Assembly: GCA_964392065.1 (NCBI GenBank)
Contig: CAYMOG010000002.1
Location: 62,001 to 126,000 of the forward strand
Source of the DNA: JASBZA01 sp964392065
GTDB taxonomy: Bacteria > Bacillota > Clostridia > Saccharofermentanales > Fastidiosipilaceae
Reading direction: 5' to 3'
Length of the DNA stretch: 64,000 bases
The notes below the pieces were generated by a model. That model saw nothing but the letters and a program-made list of their open reading frames with translations, made no database searches and was not told where the DNA came from. The position numbers and the translations under genes are program-made. Shown piece after piece: positions 1 through 8,296 of this stretch (position 1 is the stretch's first letter; each line of letters starts with the position of its first letter).

Positions 1-309
1 ACCGAAAGATTCTACACGAGGGGTATAGGATAAATAGATTTTTTTCGCTAAACGTGAATAACGTAAATAGAGAGGGAAATCGGGCGGAACGAAGACTAAT
101 TGTGGGCATTTCTGCTTTGCTTGCCAGAGCGCTTCACCCGTTTTCACTTGGAAGCGTTTGGCATATTCATTCTTGGCCAAAACAATTCCATGTCTACGTT
201 CTACATCACCTCCTACTGCTAGAGGAAGATGTCTTACATCGGGCCTGTGCATACATTCTACTGCTGCGTAAAAACTATTCATATCGACATGTAAAATCAC
301 ACGAGGCAT
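1..309 (-). CDS. dinB: DNA polymerase IV (Y family), N-terminal part, runs off the left edge
   Basis: This is the first 103 codons of a Y-family translesion DNA polymerase; the rest lies outside the window. The protein begins MPRVILHVDMNSFYAAVE, the family's first catalytic motif, with metal-binding Asp9 and the steric-gate/aromatic pair Phe13-Tyr14. It continues with the palm/fingers pieces PLAVGGD, GIVLAKNEYAK and GEALWQAKQKCPQLVFVPPD, which are typical of DinB. The ATG at 309 is preceded by AAGGAGA at a good distance. The enzyme copies past damaged template bases and is a classic SOS gene. Here the promoter carries a LexA-type box (see 330-342), so damage induction is likely. Polymerase IV is favoured over UmuC/PolV because of the start sequence. 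Confidence 0.93.
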   Translation of the reverse strand, partial: MPRVILHVDMNSFYAAVECMHRPDVRHLPLAVGGDVERRHGIVLAKNEYAKRFQVKTGEALWQAKQKCPQLVFVPPDFPLYLRYSRLAKKIYLSYTPRVESFG

Positions 310-329
310 AATATTCTCCTTCCTAAAAT

Positions 330-342
330 CGAACGTTTGTTC
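330..342 (-). promoter_or_regulatory. LexA/SOS box in the dinB promoter
   Basis: The bases read CGAACGTTTGTTC, a GAAC-N4-GTTC dyad that matches the Gram-positive LexA (DinR) operator CGAAC-N4-GTTC. It lies just downstream of the predicted -10 and 21 bases before the dinB start codon, where a bound repressor would block initiation. Site identity is inferred from sequence and from the gene it controls. Confidence 0.8.
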
Positions 343-348
343 TTATTA

Positions 349-377
349 ATAATAAAATTTAGGAGAATATAAGTCAA
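349..377 (-). promoter_or_regulatory. SigA-type promoter of dinB
   Basis: On the minus strand, -35 TTGACT (372-377) is followed after exactly 17 bases by -10 TATTAT (349-354). The start point would fall near base 342, inside the LexA-type box. Confidence 0.75.
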
Positions 378-443
378 TAGAATAATAAAAAGACTATTTG
401 AAGTCCTTTTATTGACCCTTATTTGTAAGTTGTGTTTTGAAAT

Positions 444-617
444 TTAATTAGGAAGGATAACTCTACCTTCTTTTATTTCTACTAAGTAATCACAAACGCT
501 TTCTAAATCTTCTAGAATATGGCTAGCCATAACGATCGTACATCCGCGTTTTTGTTCTTCACGAATAATCTCATAGAATCCTACCCGAGCTTCATCATCT
601 AAAGAATTGGTAGGTTC
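444..617 (-). pseudogene. Remnant of an ABC transporter ATPase (C-terminal fragment)
   Basis: The minus strand encodes about 57 residues that look like the end of an ABC-2 type ATPase: EPTNSLDDEAR (tail of Walker B and D-loop), then TIVMASHILEDLES with the switch-region His, then a short C-terminal end ending in ILPN. The Walker A, Q-loop and signature motif are absent, and the preceding codons (MIFIKFSAKN) do not resemble the family. The residue that should be the Walker B Asp reads Asn. Upstream bases 618-910 show no trace of the missing part. This is best read as a decayed gene rather than a functional small protein. Reading is from sequence; what removed the 5' part is not visible. Confidence 0.75.
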
Positions 618-910
618 ATTCTTAGCACTAAATTTTATAAAAATCACTAGGCTTTATTTGCTTTACCCCTTTTCTCTAGATTTCATAGATTTCCCCCTGC
701 TTCATTGGACATTTTTTCATGATTTTCTAAACCTAAGTGAAAACCGCTCTAGTTTTGACTCGCATCCTTTGCACTTACTTTGTCACTTAAGCAAATGACG
801 TAAAATAAGCTATATTAGCAGTATGTTACCTGTTTTTGAATAGCTAAAATTTCAAGATAAAATATTGAAACTAAAACAATGTAGTGAATGTAATAACAAT
901 AGATAATTGC
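618..910. other. AT-rich intergenic stretch without a gene
   Basis: No convincing coding frame, tRNA or structured RNA is seen between the ABC remnant and smpB. The gene for tmRNA, which often sits near smpB, is not here. A weak hairpin (TTTCAA 850-855 with TTGAAA 865-870, then a short T run on the minus strand) could end the smpB transcript. Confidence 0.4.
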
Positions 911-1393
911 TCACGACCAACCACTTGACCTACTCTGAGATTTCAAGCGATTTTCAATTTGTCTATCCTGTTCTCTTTTCTTTTTGTCTTCTCTTTTGTC
1001 ATAGAGTTTCTTACCACGGCAAAGCCCGAGTTCCATTTTCACTTTACTATCTTTGAAATAAATTTTTAAGGGTATCAAACTAAGCCCATCTTGTTGAACA
1101 GATCCCGCTAAACGTTGAATTTCTTTTTTGTGCATAAGTAATTTACGACGACGAAGAGAATCAACATTTTGTCTATTACCTTGCTCATAAGGTGCAATAT
1201 GCCAAGACAAAACATAAAGCTCACCGTGCATAACAATCGCATAACTTTCGGCCAAAGAAGTATTCCCCTGCCTAAGAGACTTAACTTCCGTGCCCGTCAG
1301 AGCGATACCTGCTTCAAAACGCTCTAAAACATGGTAATCATGTCTTGCTCTACGATTATCACTAATTATTTTTATTCCTTGTCCCTTTACCAC
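911..1393 (-). CDS. smpB: SsrA-binding protein SmpB
   Basis: SmpB binds tmRNA and brings it to stalled ribosomes for trans-translation. The 160-residue length is normal for the family. Recognisable pieces are DNRRARHDYHVLERFEAGIAL near the N-terminus, GTEVKSLRQG, ESYAIV, HIAPYEQG, and a basic C-terminal tail (KKLYDKREDKKKREQDR) that folds in the ribosomal A site. The start is a GTG at 1393, placed five bases after GGGAGG. It is the last gene of the run that begins at 6913, 32 bases after tsaD. The tmRNA gene itself is not in this window. Confidence 0.96.
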   Translation of the reverse strand: MVKGQGIKIISDNRRARHDYHVLERFEAGIALTGTEVKSLRQGNTSLAESYAIVMHGELYVLSWHIAPYEQGNRQNVDSLRRRKLLMHKKEIQRLAGSVQQDGLSLIPLKIYFKDSKVKMELGLCRGKKLYDKREDKKKREQDRQIENRLKSQSRSSGWS

Positions 1394-1425
1394 AAAATAC
1401 CTCCCTGTTTAAATTATAAAATGCA

Positions 1426-2475
1426 TTATACTACAAGGCCAAAAGAATCAATGGGATAAGTTGCCCTCGCATCTAAATCTAAGTCAGCTTTTTTCATCCC
1501 AGCTTCATGCATATAGTACGCTAGAGATGCAATCATCATAGCATTATCCGTACATAAAACGGGGTCTGGTGCGTAGAAATTTATATTAGCTTTTTTGCAT
1601 GCAAGTTTAAATCCTTCTTTAAGTCGAGTGTTGGCTGCTACACCACCAGCAATAGTAATATTTTGTATGGAGAATTCTTGGGCTGCCGCTAGGGTATGGT
1701 CGATTAATACAGAAATAATGGCCTCTTGATAGGAAGCTGCGAAGTCATTTCTGGAGAAAATTTCCCATGGATCCTTATTTTGTTTATGGGCTTCTTGTTG
1801 TAACTGATTGATAAAATTAAGGGCGGAAGTCTTGACTCCGCTAAAAGAAAAATCCAAAACATTCCCTCGTAATTTACTCCGCGGGAATTCTATTGCATGT
1901 GGATTTCCAGTTCTTGCTTCTTTATCAATTTTAGGACCACCCGGATAGCCAAGACCTATTTGTCGAGCAATTTTATCAAAGGCTTCTCCCGCTGCATCAT
2001 CTCTTGTCCTAGCAATTATTTTATAGCGGACATAATCTTCAACTAATATGATATGACTATGTCCACCTGAAGCTACAAGAGTAATAAAAGGTGGTTCTAA
2101 TTTGGGAAACTGTAAGAGATTGGATGTTACGTGACCTGCGATATGGTGCACAGGATACAAGGGCAAGTCCAGTGCATAGGCATAGGCTTTGGCCCAAGAT
2201 AATCCTACCAATAAGGCGCCAATTAAACCAGGCCCTTCGGTGCAGGCTATTGCATCTAAATCCGTGGCTTTTAAATGCGCTTCTTCTAGAGCTTGTGCTA
2301 CAACAGCCGTAATAGCCTTACTATGCTCTCTAGAAGCAATTTCTGGTACGACTCCTCCGAAGTGACTATGGAGATCGGCTTGGGAGGCAATCACTGATGC
2401 ATGCACAATACGTCCATTCTCTACAATTGCACATGCGGTCTCATCACATGAACTCTCGATGCCTAAAATGATCAT
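1426..2475 (-). CDS. tsaD: tRNA N6-adenosine threonylcarbamoyltransferase TsaD
   Basis: TsaD transfers the threonylcarbamoyl group to A37 of tRNAs that read ANN codons, working with TsaB and TsaE (not in this window). The 349-residue protein starts MIILGIESSCDETACAIVE, the family's ATPase phosphate-binding opening. The metal-binding HxxxH is His111-His115 in HHIAGH. The ASGGHSHI motif near residue 135 and the DDAAGEAFDK segment near 160 are also present, as is IAGGVAANTRL near the C-terminus. Its ATG overlaps the dut stop as ATGA, so the two are translationally coupled. Confidence 0.97.
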   Translation of the reverse strand: MIILGIESSCDETACAIVENGRIVHASVIASQADLHSHFGGVVPEIASREHSKAITAVVAQALEEAHLKATDLDAIACTEGPGLIGALLVGLSWAKAYAYALDLPLYPVHHIAGHVTSNLLQFPKLEPPFITLVASGGHSHIILVEDYVRYKIIARTRDDAAGEAFDKIARQIGLGYPGGPKIDKEARTGNPHAIEFPRSKLRGNVLDFSFSGVKTSALNFINQLQQEAHKQNKDPWEIFSRNDFAASYQEAIISVLIDHTLAAAQEFSIQNITIAGGVAANTRLKEGFKLACKKANINFYAPDPVLCTDNAMMIASLAYYMHEAGMKKADLDLDARATYPIDSFGLVV

Positions 2476-2969
2476 AATTTAATCCCACTTGAGCCGAATC
2501 CGCCACCGCGATTGGCAACAGATTCCTCAGTGAACTCCTTTACTTCAAGAACTTTACCTTGCACCACTTGAGCTAGCACCATTTGAGCAATGCGATCCCC
2601 TATTTGAATATGGTAGGTTCCAGGTGGATTATCGCTAACACTCAAATCATAGATAGCGTCTTCTCTATATCCATCAGGACTGGCATTATGAATTAATATC
2701 TTTAATTCGTCTTTATAGCCACTATCAATTGTGCCAGGGCTATTAGGTAAGCGTAGCCTCGTCTTCAATGACAACCCACTTCTAGGGCGGATTTGCAATT
2801 CATATCCTTCAGGTAGATTTACAATTAGGCCGGTAGAAACTGCTAGAGTTTGACCAGGTTTTATAAACACTTCTTCGGCTGAACAGATATCCATTCCCGC
2901 ATCCCCCCGATTGGCATAGAAGGGTAATTGGGCATTTTCATTAATTTTTTTAATTTCCAGTGTTTGCAT
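2472..2969 (-). CDS. dut: dUTP diphosphatase
   Basis: The trimeric dUTPase hydrolyses dUTP to dUMP, keeping uracil out of DNA and supplying thymidylate synthesis. All five family motifs are present in 165 residues: DAGMD (23-27), RPRSGL (61-66), GTIDSGYKDE (79-88), GDRIAQMV (124-131) and the C-terminal lid RGGGFGSSG (154-162). The protein is slightly longer than the 145-150 residue minimum because of an insert between motifs 3 and 4 (about residues 95-118). It sits 24 bases after the U32 gene and overlaps tsaD by four bases. Confidence 0.97.
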   Translation of the reverse strand: MQTLEIKKINENAQLPFYANRGDAGMDICSAEEVFIKPGQTLAVSTGLIVNLPEGYELQIRPRSGLSLKTRLRLPNSPGTIDSGYKDELKILIHNASPDGYREDAIYDLSVSDNPPGTYHIQIGDRIAQMVLAQVVQGKVLEVKEFTEESVANRGGGFGSSGIKL

Positions 2970-2993
2970 ATCTTCCTACTTTCATGTGATTAA

Positions 2994-5351
2994 TTATACC
3001 ATCACCATGTTTAATAGACTTTCGATCGATTTCTCGTCTTCCTCTGTAAAGGTAAAAGCTGGTATCACTTCAGAAGTTTTGAGCTTCTGTGTATAAAATG
3101 TACAGTGATGCAAGGCTTCGCTCTGCCAAACTTGGAAGGAGCAATCTAAGGTACGTTGAGGTTTAAGAGGGAAAACCCGTTCTCTATTATCAACGAAATG
3201 GTAACGATGATGCGCACACAGTCTGCAACCCTTGTTTCCTTGACTAAATCCGACTGGACAAAATCTCGTAAACATAGATTCAGTACGTCCATAGACCCAG
3301 TACGCCAGTTTCTTTCCTGGATTCAAGTGTTTGATAACATCAAGACTATGTTCTTCCTCTAATTCTGGAGAGAGCAAGACAGAAGTATAGCCTTCTTCTA
3401 ATAAAGCCTGATAACTCCTAGTATTCCAGAATTGATTGCCTTGCCAGGAGATAGGCATAATTTTCCCACTTAAACCTAATGTGTCAATATACTTTACAAG
3501 GCCAGATGGACCAGCTGCAAATGCCTTTACATACTGCGTATTTAATGCGCGAAGCTTCTCCTCATTTCGATCGTCCAATAATTTCAGTGGTGGAAAAAGA
3601 AGACCTATTGCACTATTAAGACTTAAGCTTGCATGAATTTTTTCTAAGTTTTCATAACTAATACTTAAATATTCTTCTACAGGGATTAAGAATAATAGCG
3701 TCTTATTTCTATAAACTGAAGAAAAAGGTTCACCTCGCCAAAAAGGTAATGCGATAATCCCTTGATACTGCAATACTTCTTCTGATATGTTTTTCTGATA
3801 ATCTGCTCTTGGATTCGAGGCGTGCTGAATAGACATGAGTTTTTCCATACCAAGTCGTCTTAATTGGTTTAAATCACCCACTCTCCAGGGTACATCGATG
3901 CATATTTCAATGTGATCTGCATAGTAAGGTGTGTTCCCTAATTTTTCCAACTGAGACTTCACGCGCTCCCTAGGTAGTGGATGTTCCAATATTGCGGGTG
4001 AAGATTCTAAGTCCTTAGCAGATACTGTGACGGAATGCTTATCGCTGTCTAAACGTAATGCAATATCTTCATCATAAGAGAATAGAGTCATCTTTATAGG
4101 TTTTTTTCTTGGTGAATAATGCACTTGATCTGCATTGTTGTTTTGTTTAGTCACGAATACTTCAAGAGGAAGATCGAGTTGGCGGAGGACCTCGGGGTGA
4201 AATCCTTTGGCCATAAATTCAAAACGATTTTTGTTCATGATTACGCCACAAGGTGCAGATGCCTGAGTATTCCCAGATTGATCTCGTAAAGTTAAATGCG
4301 AGCCTTTTTCAGGTAAATAGCCAAAGCTTAATTTAGGGTTACGCTTAATATATATCTCTCCATTTTTAGCATCTTTATATACGAGTGTACCCACGTGTAA
4401 ACCGATATGAGACGTTTCTTTCTCACTTAAGAACGTTTGGGATCTATCTAGTGTTAAGAGAGCATGTTGAAAATCTTCGCCACGATTAAATGCAATTTTC
4501 AAATCTTCATTTCTTTCCTTAAGTGATCTCGCATGTGGTCTATCTTCATTAACTTCGTCGATTGCATTTCTGTAGATGGCCAAAGTCTGCCCAACATACC
4601 CATGACTACGAAGTCTCCCCTCAATTTTAAGAGAGGATACACCAGTCTTTAATATATCTTCGAGGATAGGCAAAGTGGATAGGTCCTTGGGGGATAACCA
4701 GGCTTGTTGTTCGCGGTATTCCTTACCATCTTGAAGTAAAGTATAGGTTTTTCGACAGGCTTGTGCGCAATCCCCTCGATTAGCAGAACGCCCTCCCATA
4801 AATGTGGACATGTGACACTGACCGGATACACTGAAACAGAGGGCGCCATGTATAAATAATTCCGTTTCCATTTGGAGAGATTTAGCATAGGCACTGAGTT
4901 CCGTAATCTCTTCTAAGCTTAACTCTCTAGGGAAAACCACGCGTGAACAACCAAGATTCTTATACGCAAGAATTGCTTCCTTGGTACCCGCTGTGCATTG
5001 CGTGCTTGCATGGATATCTATCCCTTGAACGCGTTCGCGTAATTTCAGCATTAACCCGCGATCTTGTACAATAACAGCATGAAACCCACAGTCTCTAGCA
5101 TACGTTGCAAGGTCCAAAGCTTCCTCTAACTCACGATCATAGAATAGAATATTTAAGGTGAGATATAATTTGCATGCATATTTTCGGGCTTGAGAAACTA
5201 AGTATGGAAAATCGTCTTGTGTCAGTTGTGCACGGTCTCCTCTCGCATTAAATCGGCCAACACCTAAATAAATGGCATCCGCACCATATTGAAGAGCTTC
5301 TTCAAAAGCTTCTATACTCCCCGCTGGAGCCAAAAGTTCTATTTTTCCCAT
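2994..5351 (-). CDS. U32 family protein with DUF3656-like region (RlhA/TrhP-type)
   Basis: This 785-residue protein starts with a U32 domain (KIELLAPAGSIEAFEEALQYGADAIYLG). It carries the U32 signature around residues 165-205: HGALCFSVSGQCHMS, then RSANRGDCAQACRKTY. Family members characterised in E. coli and Bacillus act in prephenate- or iron-sulfur-dependent hydroxylation of RNA (RlhA on 23S rRNA, TrhP on tRNA). The long form with a second DUF3656-like half resembles RlhA. A C-terminal cysteine group (CPVGFSQGNKGCRLC) could hold an Fe-S cluster. The older label of collagenase/peptidase is not supported by a visible protease motif. The start overlaps the upstream amidohydrolase by 13 bases. 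Confidence 0.85.
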   Translation of the reverse strand: MGKIELLAPAGSIEAFEEALQYGADAIYLGVGRFNARGDRAQLTQDDFPYLVSQARKYACKLYLTLNILFYDRELEEALDLATYARDCGFHAVIVQDRGLMLKLRERVQGIDIHASTQCTAGTKEAILAYKNLGCSRVVFPRELSLEEITELSAYAKSLQMETELFIHGALCFSVSGQCHMSTFMGGRSANRGDCAQACRKTYTLLQDGKEYREQQAWLSPKDLSTLPILEDILKTGVSSLKIEGRLRSHGYVGQTLAIYRNAIDEVNEDRPHARSLKERNEDLKIAFNRGEDFQHALLTLDRSQTFLSEKETSHIGLHVGTLVYKDAKNGEIYIKRNPKLSFGYLPEKGSHLTLRDQSGNTQASAPCGVIMNKNRFEFMAKGFHPEVLRQLDLPLEVFVTKQNNNADQVHYSPRKKPIKMTLFSYDEDIALRLDSDKHSVTVSAKDLESSPAILEHPLPRERVKSQLEKLGNTPYYADHIEICIDVPWRVGDLNQLRRLGMEKLMSIQHASNPRADYQKNISEEVLQYQGIIALPFWRGEPFSSVYRNKTLLFLIPVEEYLSISYENLEKIHASLSLNSAIGLLFPPLKLLDDRNEEKLRALNTQYVKAFAAGPSGLVKYIDTLGLSGKIMPISWQGNQFWNTRSYQALLEEGYTSVLLSPELEEEHSLDVIKHLNPGKKLAYWVYGRTESMFTRFCPVGFSQGNKGCRLCAHHRYHFVDNRERVFPLKPQRTLDCSFQVWQSEALHHCTFYTQKLKTSEVIPAFTFTEEDEKSIESLLNMVMV

Positions 5352-6913
5352 GTAATCACCTGTTTATCTTCTAATATTTTCCCGCGATTGAAACTCAATA
5401 TGGGCTGTAGATCTTTCACAAGTCTTGGATTATCTAGTGCATCCATGTTGCGTAAATCGAGTACATTAAGATTAGCGTCTTGTCCTAACGCTATCTTCCC
5501 TGATGTATTTTCTCTGTAAAAGAACCACTGATTGGTTTCGCTATGGAGTTTCAACGCTTCATTAAACTGGAACGATTCTTCGGCTAGAGGATGAGACATA
5601 GCAGCTGCAATCGTATGATACGGATTGTTACTTTCTACTGGACTATCGGAACTAAAACCTTCATGAATGCCCATCTTCCATGCCGTTTTAAATAGATAGG
5701 AATTTTCTAATCGTTCTCCAAGTCTAGATTCTGCCATATCCCAATCGCTAACGGCAAACATAGGCTGTGTAAGTATACCTAATCCAGACGCATGTAATTT
5801 ATGGAGCAAGTGTCTGTCATGAATTTGTGCATGAATAATGCTATGACGATTCGGATTATGAGGTGCTTTATCTCCCATGATTTCGACATATGCATGCACT
5901 ATATCTTCCAAAGCCCGATCACCAATGGCATGTAGAACAAGCGTAACTTGATAATTTTCCGCTGCTTGAAACCAGTGTAGCAATTCCTCATAAGGAATCA
6001 GATCTGCACCAAAAGTTTCCATATCTTTATAAGGTTCTCGTAATAGAGCTGTTCTTCCTCCCAAACTACCATCTTTAAATAGTTTTACTTGTGAAATCGT
6101 AATTTTTTCGTGGTCTTGATACTTCGCTTGTAATGCTAAGAATACAGGAATTTCCTCCCAAGAGGATAAGCAAATCTGTGCAAAATAGTTCGGTAAATGG
6201 GGATTTTCATCATATACCGACTCAAGAACAGTCCAGAATTCCTCATCTGAACCTAAATACACATCATTTGATGCGAAGTCTTGTATCCCGAGTTTGGCTA
6301 AATGTTTAAGTGCGAAAAGAATCTTTCTCTTCTTTTCTTCAAAAGTATCGTCTTCCACTAGTCCAAGCACATGGTTATAAAAATCTTCCGTTATTATTCC
6401 ATTAGGTTTACCCTCTGAATCGACACCTACGAAGCTCTTGTCTTTTTCTCTCCATACTTTCCAGTTTATTTGGTCTAGTAGCGCTTGGTTTGCCAGACCT
6501 ACATGGCCACATATTCTAGAACAAAGCAAAGGTATACCATGACTAACTTGGTTTAACTCTATGAGGCTAGGTCTTCTCTTCTCTTCAAATTGCTCTTCAT
6601 TCCATGCACTTAAATAGACAAACGAAGTACTTGGTTCTAGATTTAACATATATTGGTCGACTACGCTTAGAAAATCTGCAATAGTTTTCGTTTTTCTTAT
6701 CGGAGGCATCAGTTCACGTACAGACCAATTATATAAGTGTAAATGGCTATCCATTAACCCAGGAAGAACTAGTCGCTTATCGAGGTCAATCTTTCTAGCC
6801 ATGCTAAAATCCATTGCATGTTCAGAAACAAATTTTCCATTCTTAATATATAAATCTTTAAATTCAAATCCTGTCGGGGTGTAGGCCAAAGTATTTTTCA
6901 AATGAAATTGCAT
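5339..6913 (-). CDS. Amidohydrolase family 3 protein (YtcJ-like)
   Basis: The 524-residue protein is a metal-dependent amidohydrolase of the YtcJ/AepA type. The LPGLMDSHLHLY segment near residue 55 gives the two His ligands of the TIM-barrel metal site. Further support is the DGSLGGRTALL segment near 275, LVLHAIGDRALE near 325, HAQIHD near 355, and SSDSPVESNNP near 430 with the last Asp ligand. Substrates of this family are mostly unknown, so none is assigned. It is the first gene of the minus-strand run to smpB; the start at 6913 follows GGAG. It is divergent from the MalY-type gene. Confidence 0.85.
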   Translation of the reverse strand: MQFHLKNTLAYTPTGFEFKDLYIKNGKFVSEHAMDFSMARKIDLDKRLVLPGLMDSHLHLYNWSVRELMPPIRKTKTIADFLSVVDQYMLNLEPSTSFVYLSAWNEEQFEEKRRPSLIELNQVSHGIPLLCSRICGHVGLANQALLDQINWKVWREKDKSFVGVDSEGKPNGIITEDFYNHVLGLVEDDTFEEKKRKILFALKHLAKLGIQDFASNDVYLGSDEEFWTVLESVYDENPHLPNYFAQICLSSWEEIPVFLALQAKYQDHEKITISQVKLFKDGSLGGRTALLREPYKDMETFGADLIPYEELLHWFQAAENYQVTLVLHAIGDRALEDIVHAYVEIMGDKAPHNPNRHSIIHAQIHDRHLLHKLHASGLGILTQPMFAVSDWDMAESRLGERLENSYLFKTAWKMGIHEGFSSDSPVESNNPYHTIAAAMSHPLAEESFQFNEALKLHSETNQWFFYRENTSGKIALGQDANLNVLDLRNMDALDNPRLVKDLQPILSFNRGKILEDKQVITWEK

Positions 6914-6968
6914 ATTTTACTCCACATTCTCCTATTTACATGTACACTATTTATATTCACTGACATTC

Positions 6969-6974
6969 TATAAT
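6969..6974 (+). promoter_or_regulatory. Likely -10 element for the MalY-type gene
   Basis: A perfect TATAAT lies 35 bases before the start codon at 7009, giving a leader of about 28 bases that includes the GGGAGG ribosome binding site at 6992-6997. No good -35 is visible 16-18 bases upstream, so the call rests on the -10 alone. Confidence 0.45.
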
Positions 6975-7008
6975 AGATTGACAGAAAACATGGGAGGAAT
7001 CGTAGGTA

Positions 7009-8196
7009 ATGATACAGTATAATTTCGATAAAATTATTGATAGAACGCACACAAATGCTGCAAAGCATTCCAATTTCGAACGAAAGGATAGAAAGGCTCA
7101 ATATATTCCATTGTCTGTGGCCGATATGGATTTGGCTGTGGCACCCGTCATTGAGGAAGCCATGGTAGAAGTAAGTCGCAGGGGGATTTATGGCTATACT
7201 TCGCTTGATGCAGACTCGCGTTATAGAGATAGTTTTGTTTCATGGTTATCGAGAAGATTTGATTTGGCTATAGAGAATGAGACGATTGTATTTACCGATG
7301 GTACTCTAGAACTTGTAAAATCTGCTATCTATGCGTTTACTAATCCAGGAGACGGGATCATTATCCAGAGACCTGTATATGGATCCTTTACAAAAATTAT
7401 TGAGAATCAATGCAATCGTCACGTTGTAGATGCACGCTTGATTTCTGATGAAAACAATTACTATTCAATAGATTTCCTTGCGTTGGAAGAAGCATGTAAA
7501 CAAGCCAGAAATAAAATTTTTCTTCTCTGTTCACCTCATAATCCTGTAGGAAGAGTGTGGTCTGTAGAAGAATTACAACAAATCTTAGAAATCTGTAGAG
7601 CAAATGATGTCTTATTAATTTCAGATGAAGTACACGCGGACCTCATAAGACAGGAGAAAAAACATACACCGATTCTTTCACTTGCTCAAGAATCCGATAA
7701 GATTATTCAAATCATGGCTATAAGTAAAGCATTTAATTGTGCGGGACTTAGCTGTGCCAATGGTATAATTCCGAACCGTAGACTTAGACAACAAGTTCAG
7801 GCCGTCCACGGTCAACGTATGGCAAGCCCCTTTGCTCTCGAAGCACAAGTTGCTGCCTACAGTGAGGAAGGTGAGAAATGGTTGAACGCTTTAAACCACT
7901 ATTTAGATGGTACGATTGATTTAGTAATAAGATATTTCCAGGAAGAACTCCCCTCTTTGCGTATTAATAAGCCTGAAGGCACCTATATACTTTGGATGGA
8001 TTTTAAGGATCTGGGCTTAAGTCCAGAAGAAATTCATGAAGCAATTTATGAAGATGCAAAAGTTATACTCCAAGATGGAACGGTTCACGATCCCGATGAA
8101 GGAGCTTACTTCCAGAGAATGTGTATTCCAACTCCAAGACCTCTTGTAAAAGAAGCTTGCCAACGGATTGTCACAGCGATTAAGAAAAAAATATAG
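7009..8196 (+). CDS. MalY/PatB-type PLP enzyme (probable cystathionine beta-lyase)
   Basis: This is a fold-type I PLP enzyme of the MalY/PatB group, 395 residues, a normal length. The family start is FDKIIDRTHTNAAKHSNFE, and the PLPLSVADMDLA-like segment IPLSVADMDLAVAP follows. LLCSPHNPVGRVW (about residue 170) and LLISDEVHADL (about 205) hold the Asn and Asp that contact the cofactor. The Schiff-base Lys is in MAISKAFNCAGL (about residue 240). The usual reaction is C-S cleavage of cystathionine or cysteine to pyruvate, ammonia and a thiol; some members act as aminotransferases, so the substrate is inferred. It is a single-gene plus-strand unit. Confidence 0.88.
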   Translation: MIQYNFDKIIDRTHTNAAKHSNFERKDRKAQYIPLSVADMDLAVAPVIEEAMVEVSRRGIYGYTSLDADSRYRDSFVSWLSRRFDLAIENETIVFTDGTLELVKSAIYAFTNPGDGIIIQRPVYGSFTKIIENQCNRHVVDARLISDENNYYSIDFLALEEACKQARNKIFLLCSPHNPVGRVWSVEELQQILEICRANDVLLISDEVHADLIRQEKKHTPILSLAQESDKIIQIMAISKAFNCAGLSCANGIIPNRRLRQQVQAVHGQRMASPFALEAQVAAYSEEGEKWLNALNHYLDGTIDLVIRYFQEELPSLRINKPEGTYILWMDFKDLGLSPEEIHEAIYEDAKVILQDGTVHDPDEGAYFQRMCIPTPRPLVKEACQRIVTAIKKKI

Positions 8197-8225
8197 CATA
8201 ATCAATATATTCTATATTAAGCTAT

Positions 8226-8262
8226 AGCCCCGATAGTTTTGAGAAAATCAAAGGTCGGGGCT
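8226..8262 (+). terminator. Hairpin between the MalY-type gene and the PEPCK homologue
   Basis: AGCCCCGA (8226-8233) pairs perfectly with TCGGGGCT (8255-8262), with a small TTTT/AAAA inner stem in the loop. The T run after it on the plus strand is short (CTACTTTTG), so termination efficiency is uncertain. The hairpin could also serve the convergent PEPCK transcript. Confidence 0.6.
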
Positions 8263-8296
8263 GTTCTACTTTTGTAATGCTGACAAAATTAATAAA

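Noticed and set aside
618..910. tmRNA gene next to smpB
   Set aside because: No tRNA-like ends, no CCA end, no tag reading frame and very low GC content; nothing fits the tmRNA pattern.
3156..3362. Plus-strand open frame of 68 codons inside the U32 gene
   Set aside because: It is the shadow of the U32 coding frame, with no ribosome binding site or family match; the same holds for the other short frames opposite real genes.
2994..5351. Collagenase or other peptidase activity of the U32 protein
   Set aside because: No protease catalytic motif is visible; characterised long U32 proteins act in RNA hydroxylation.
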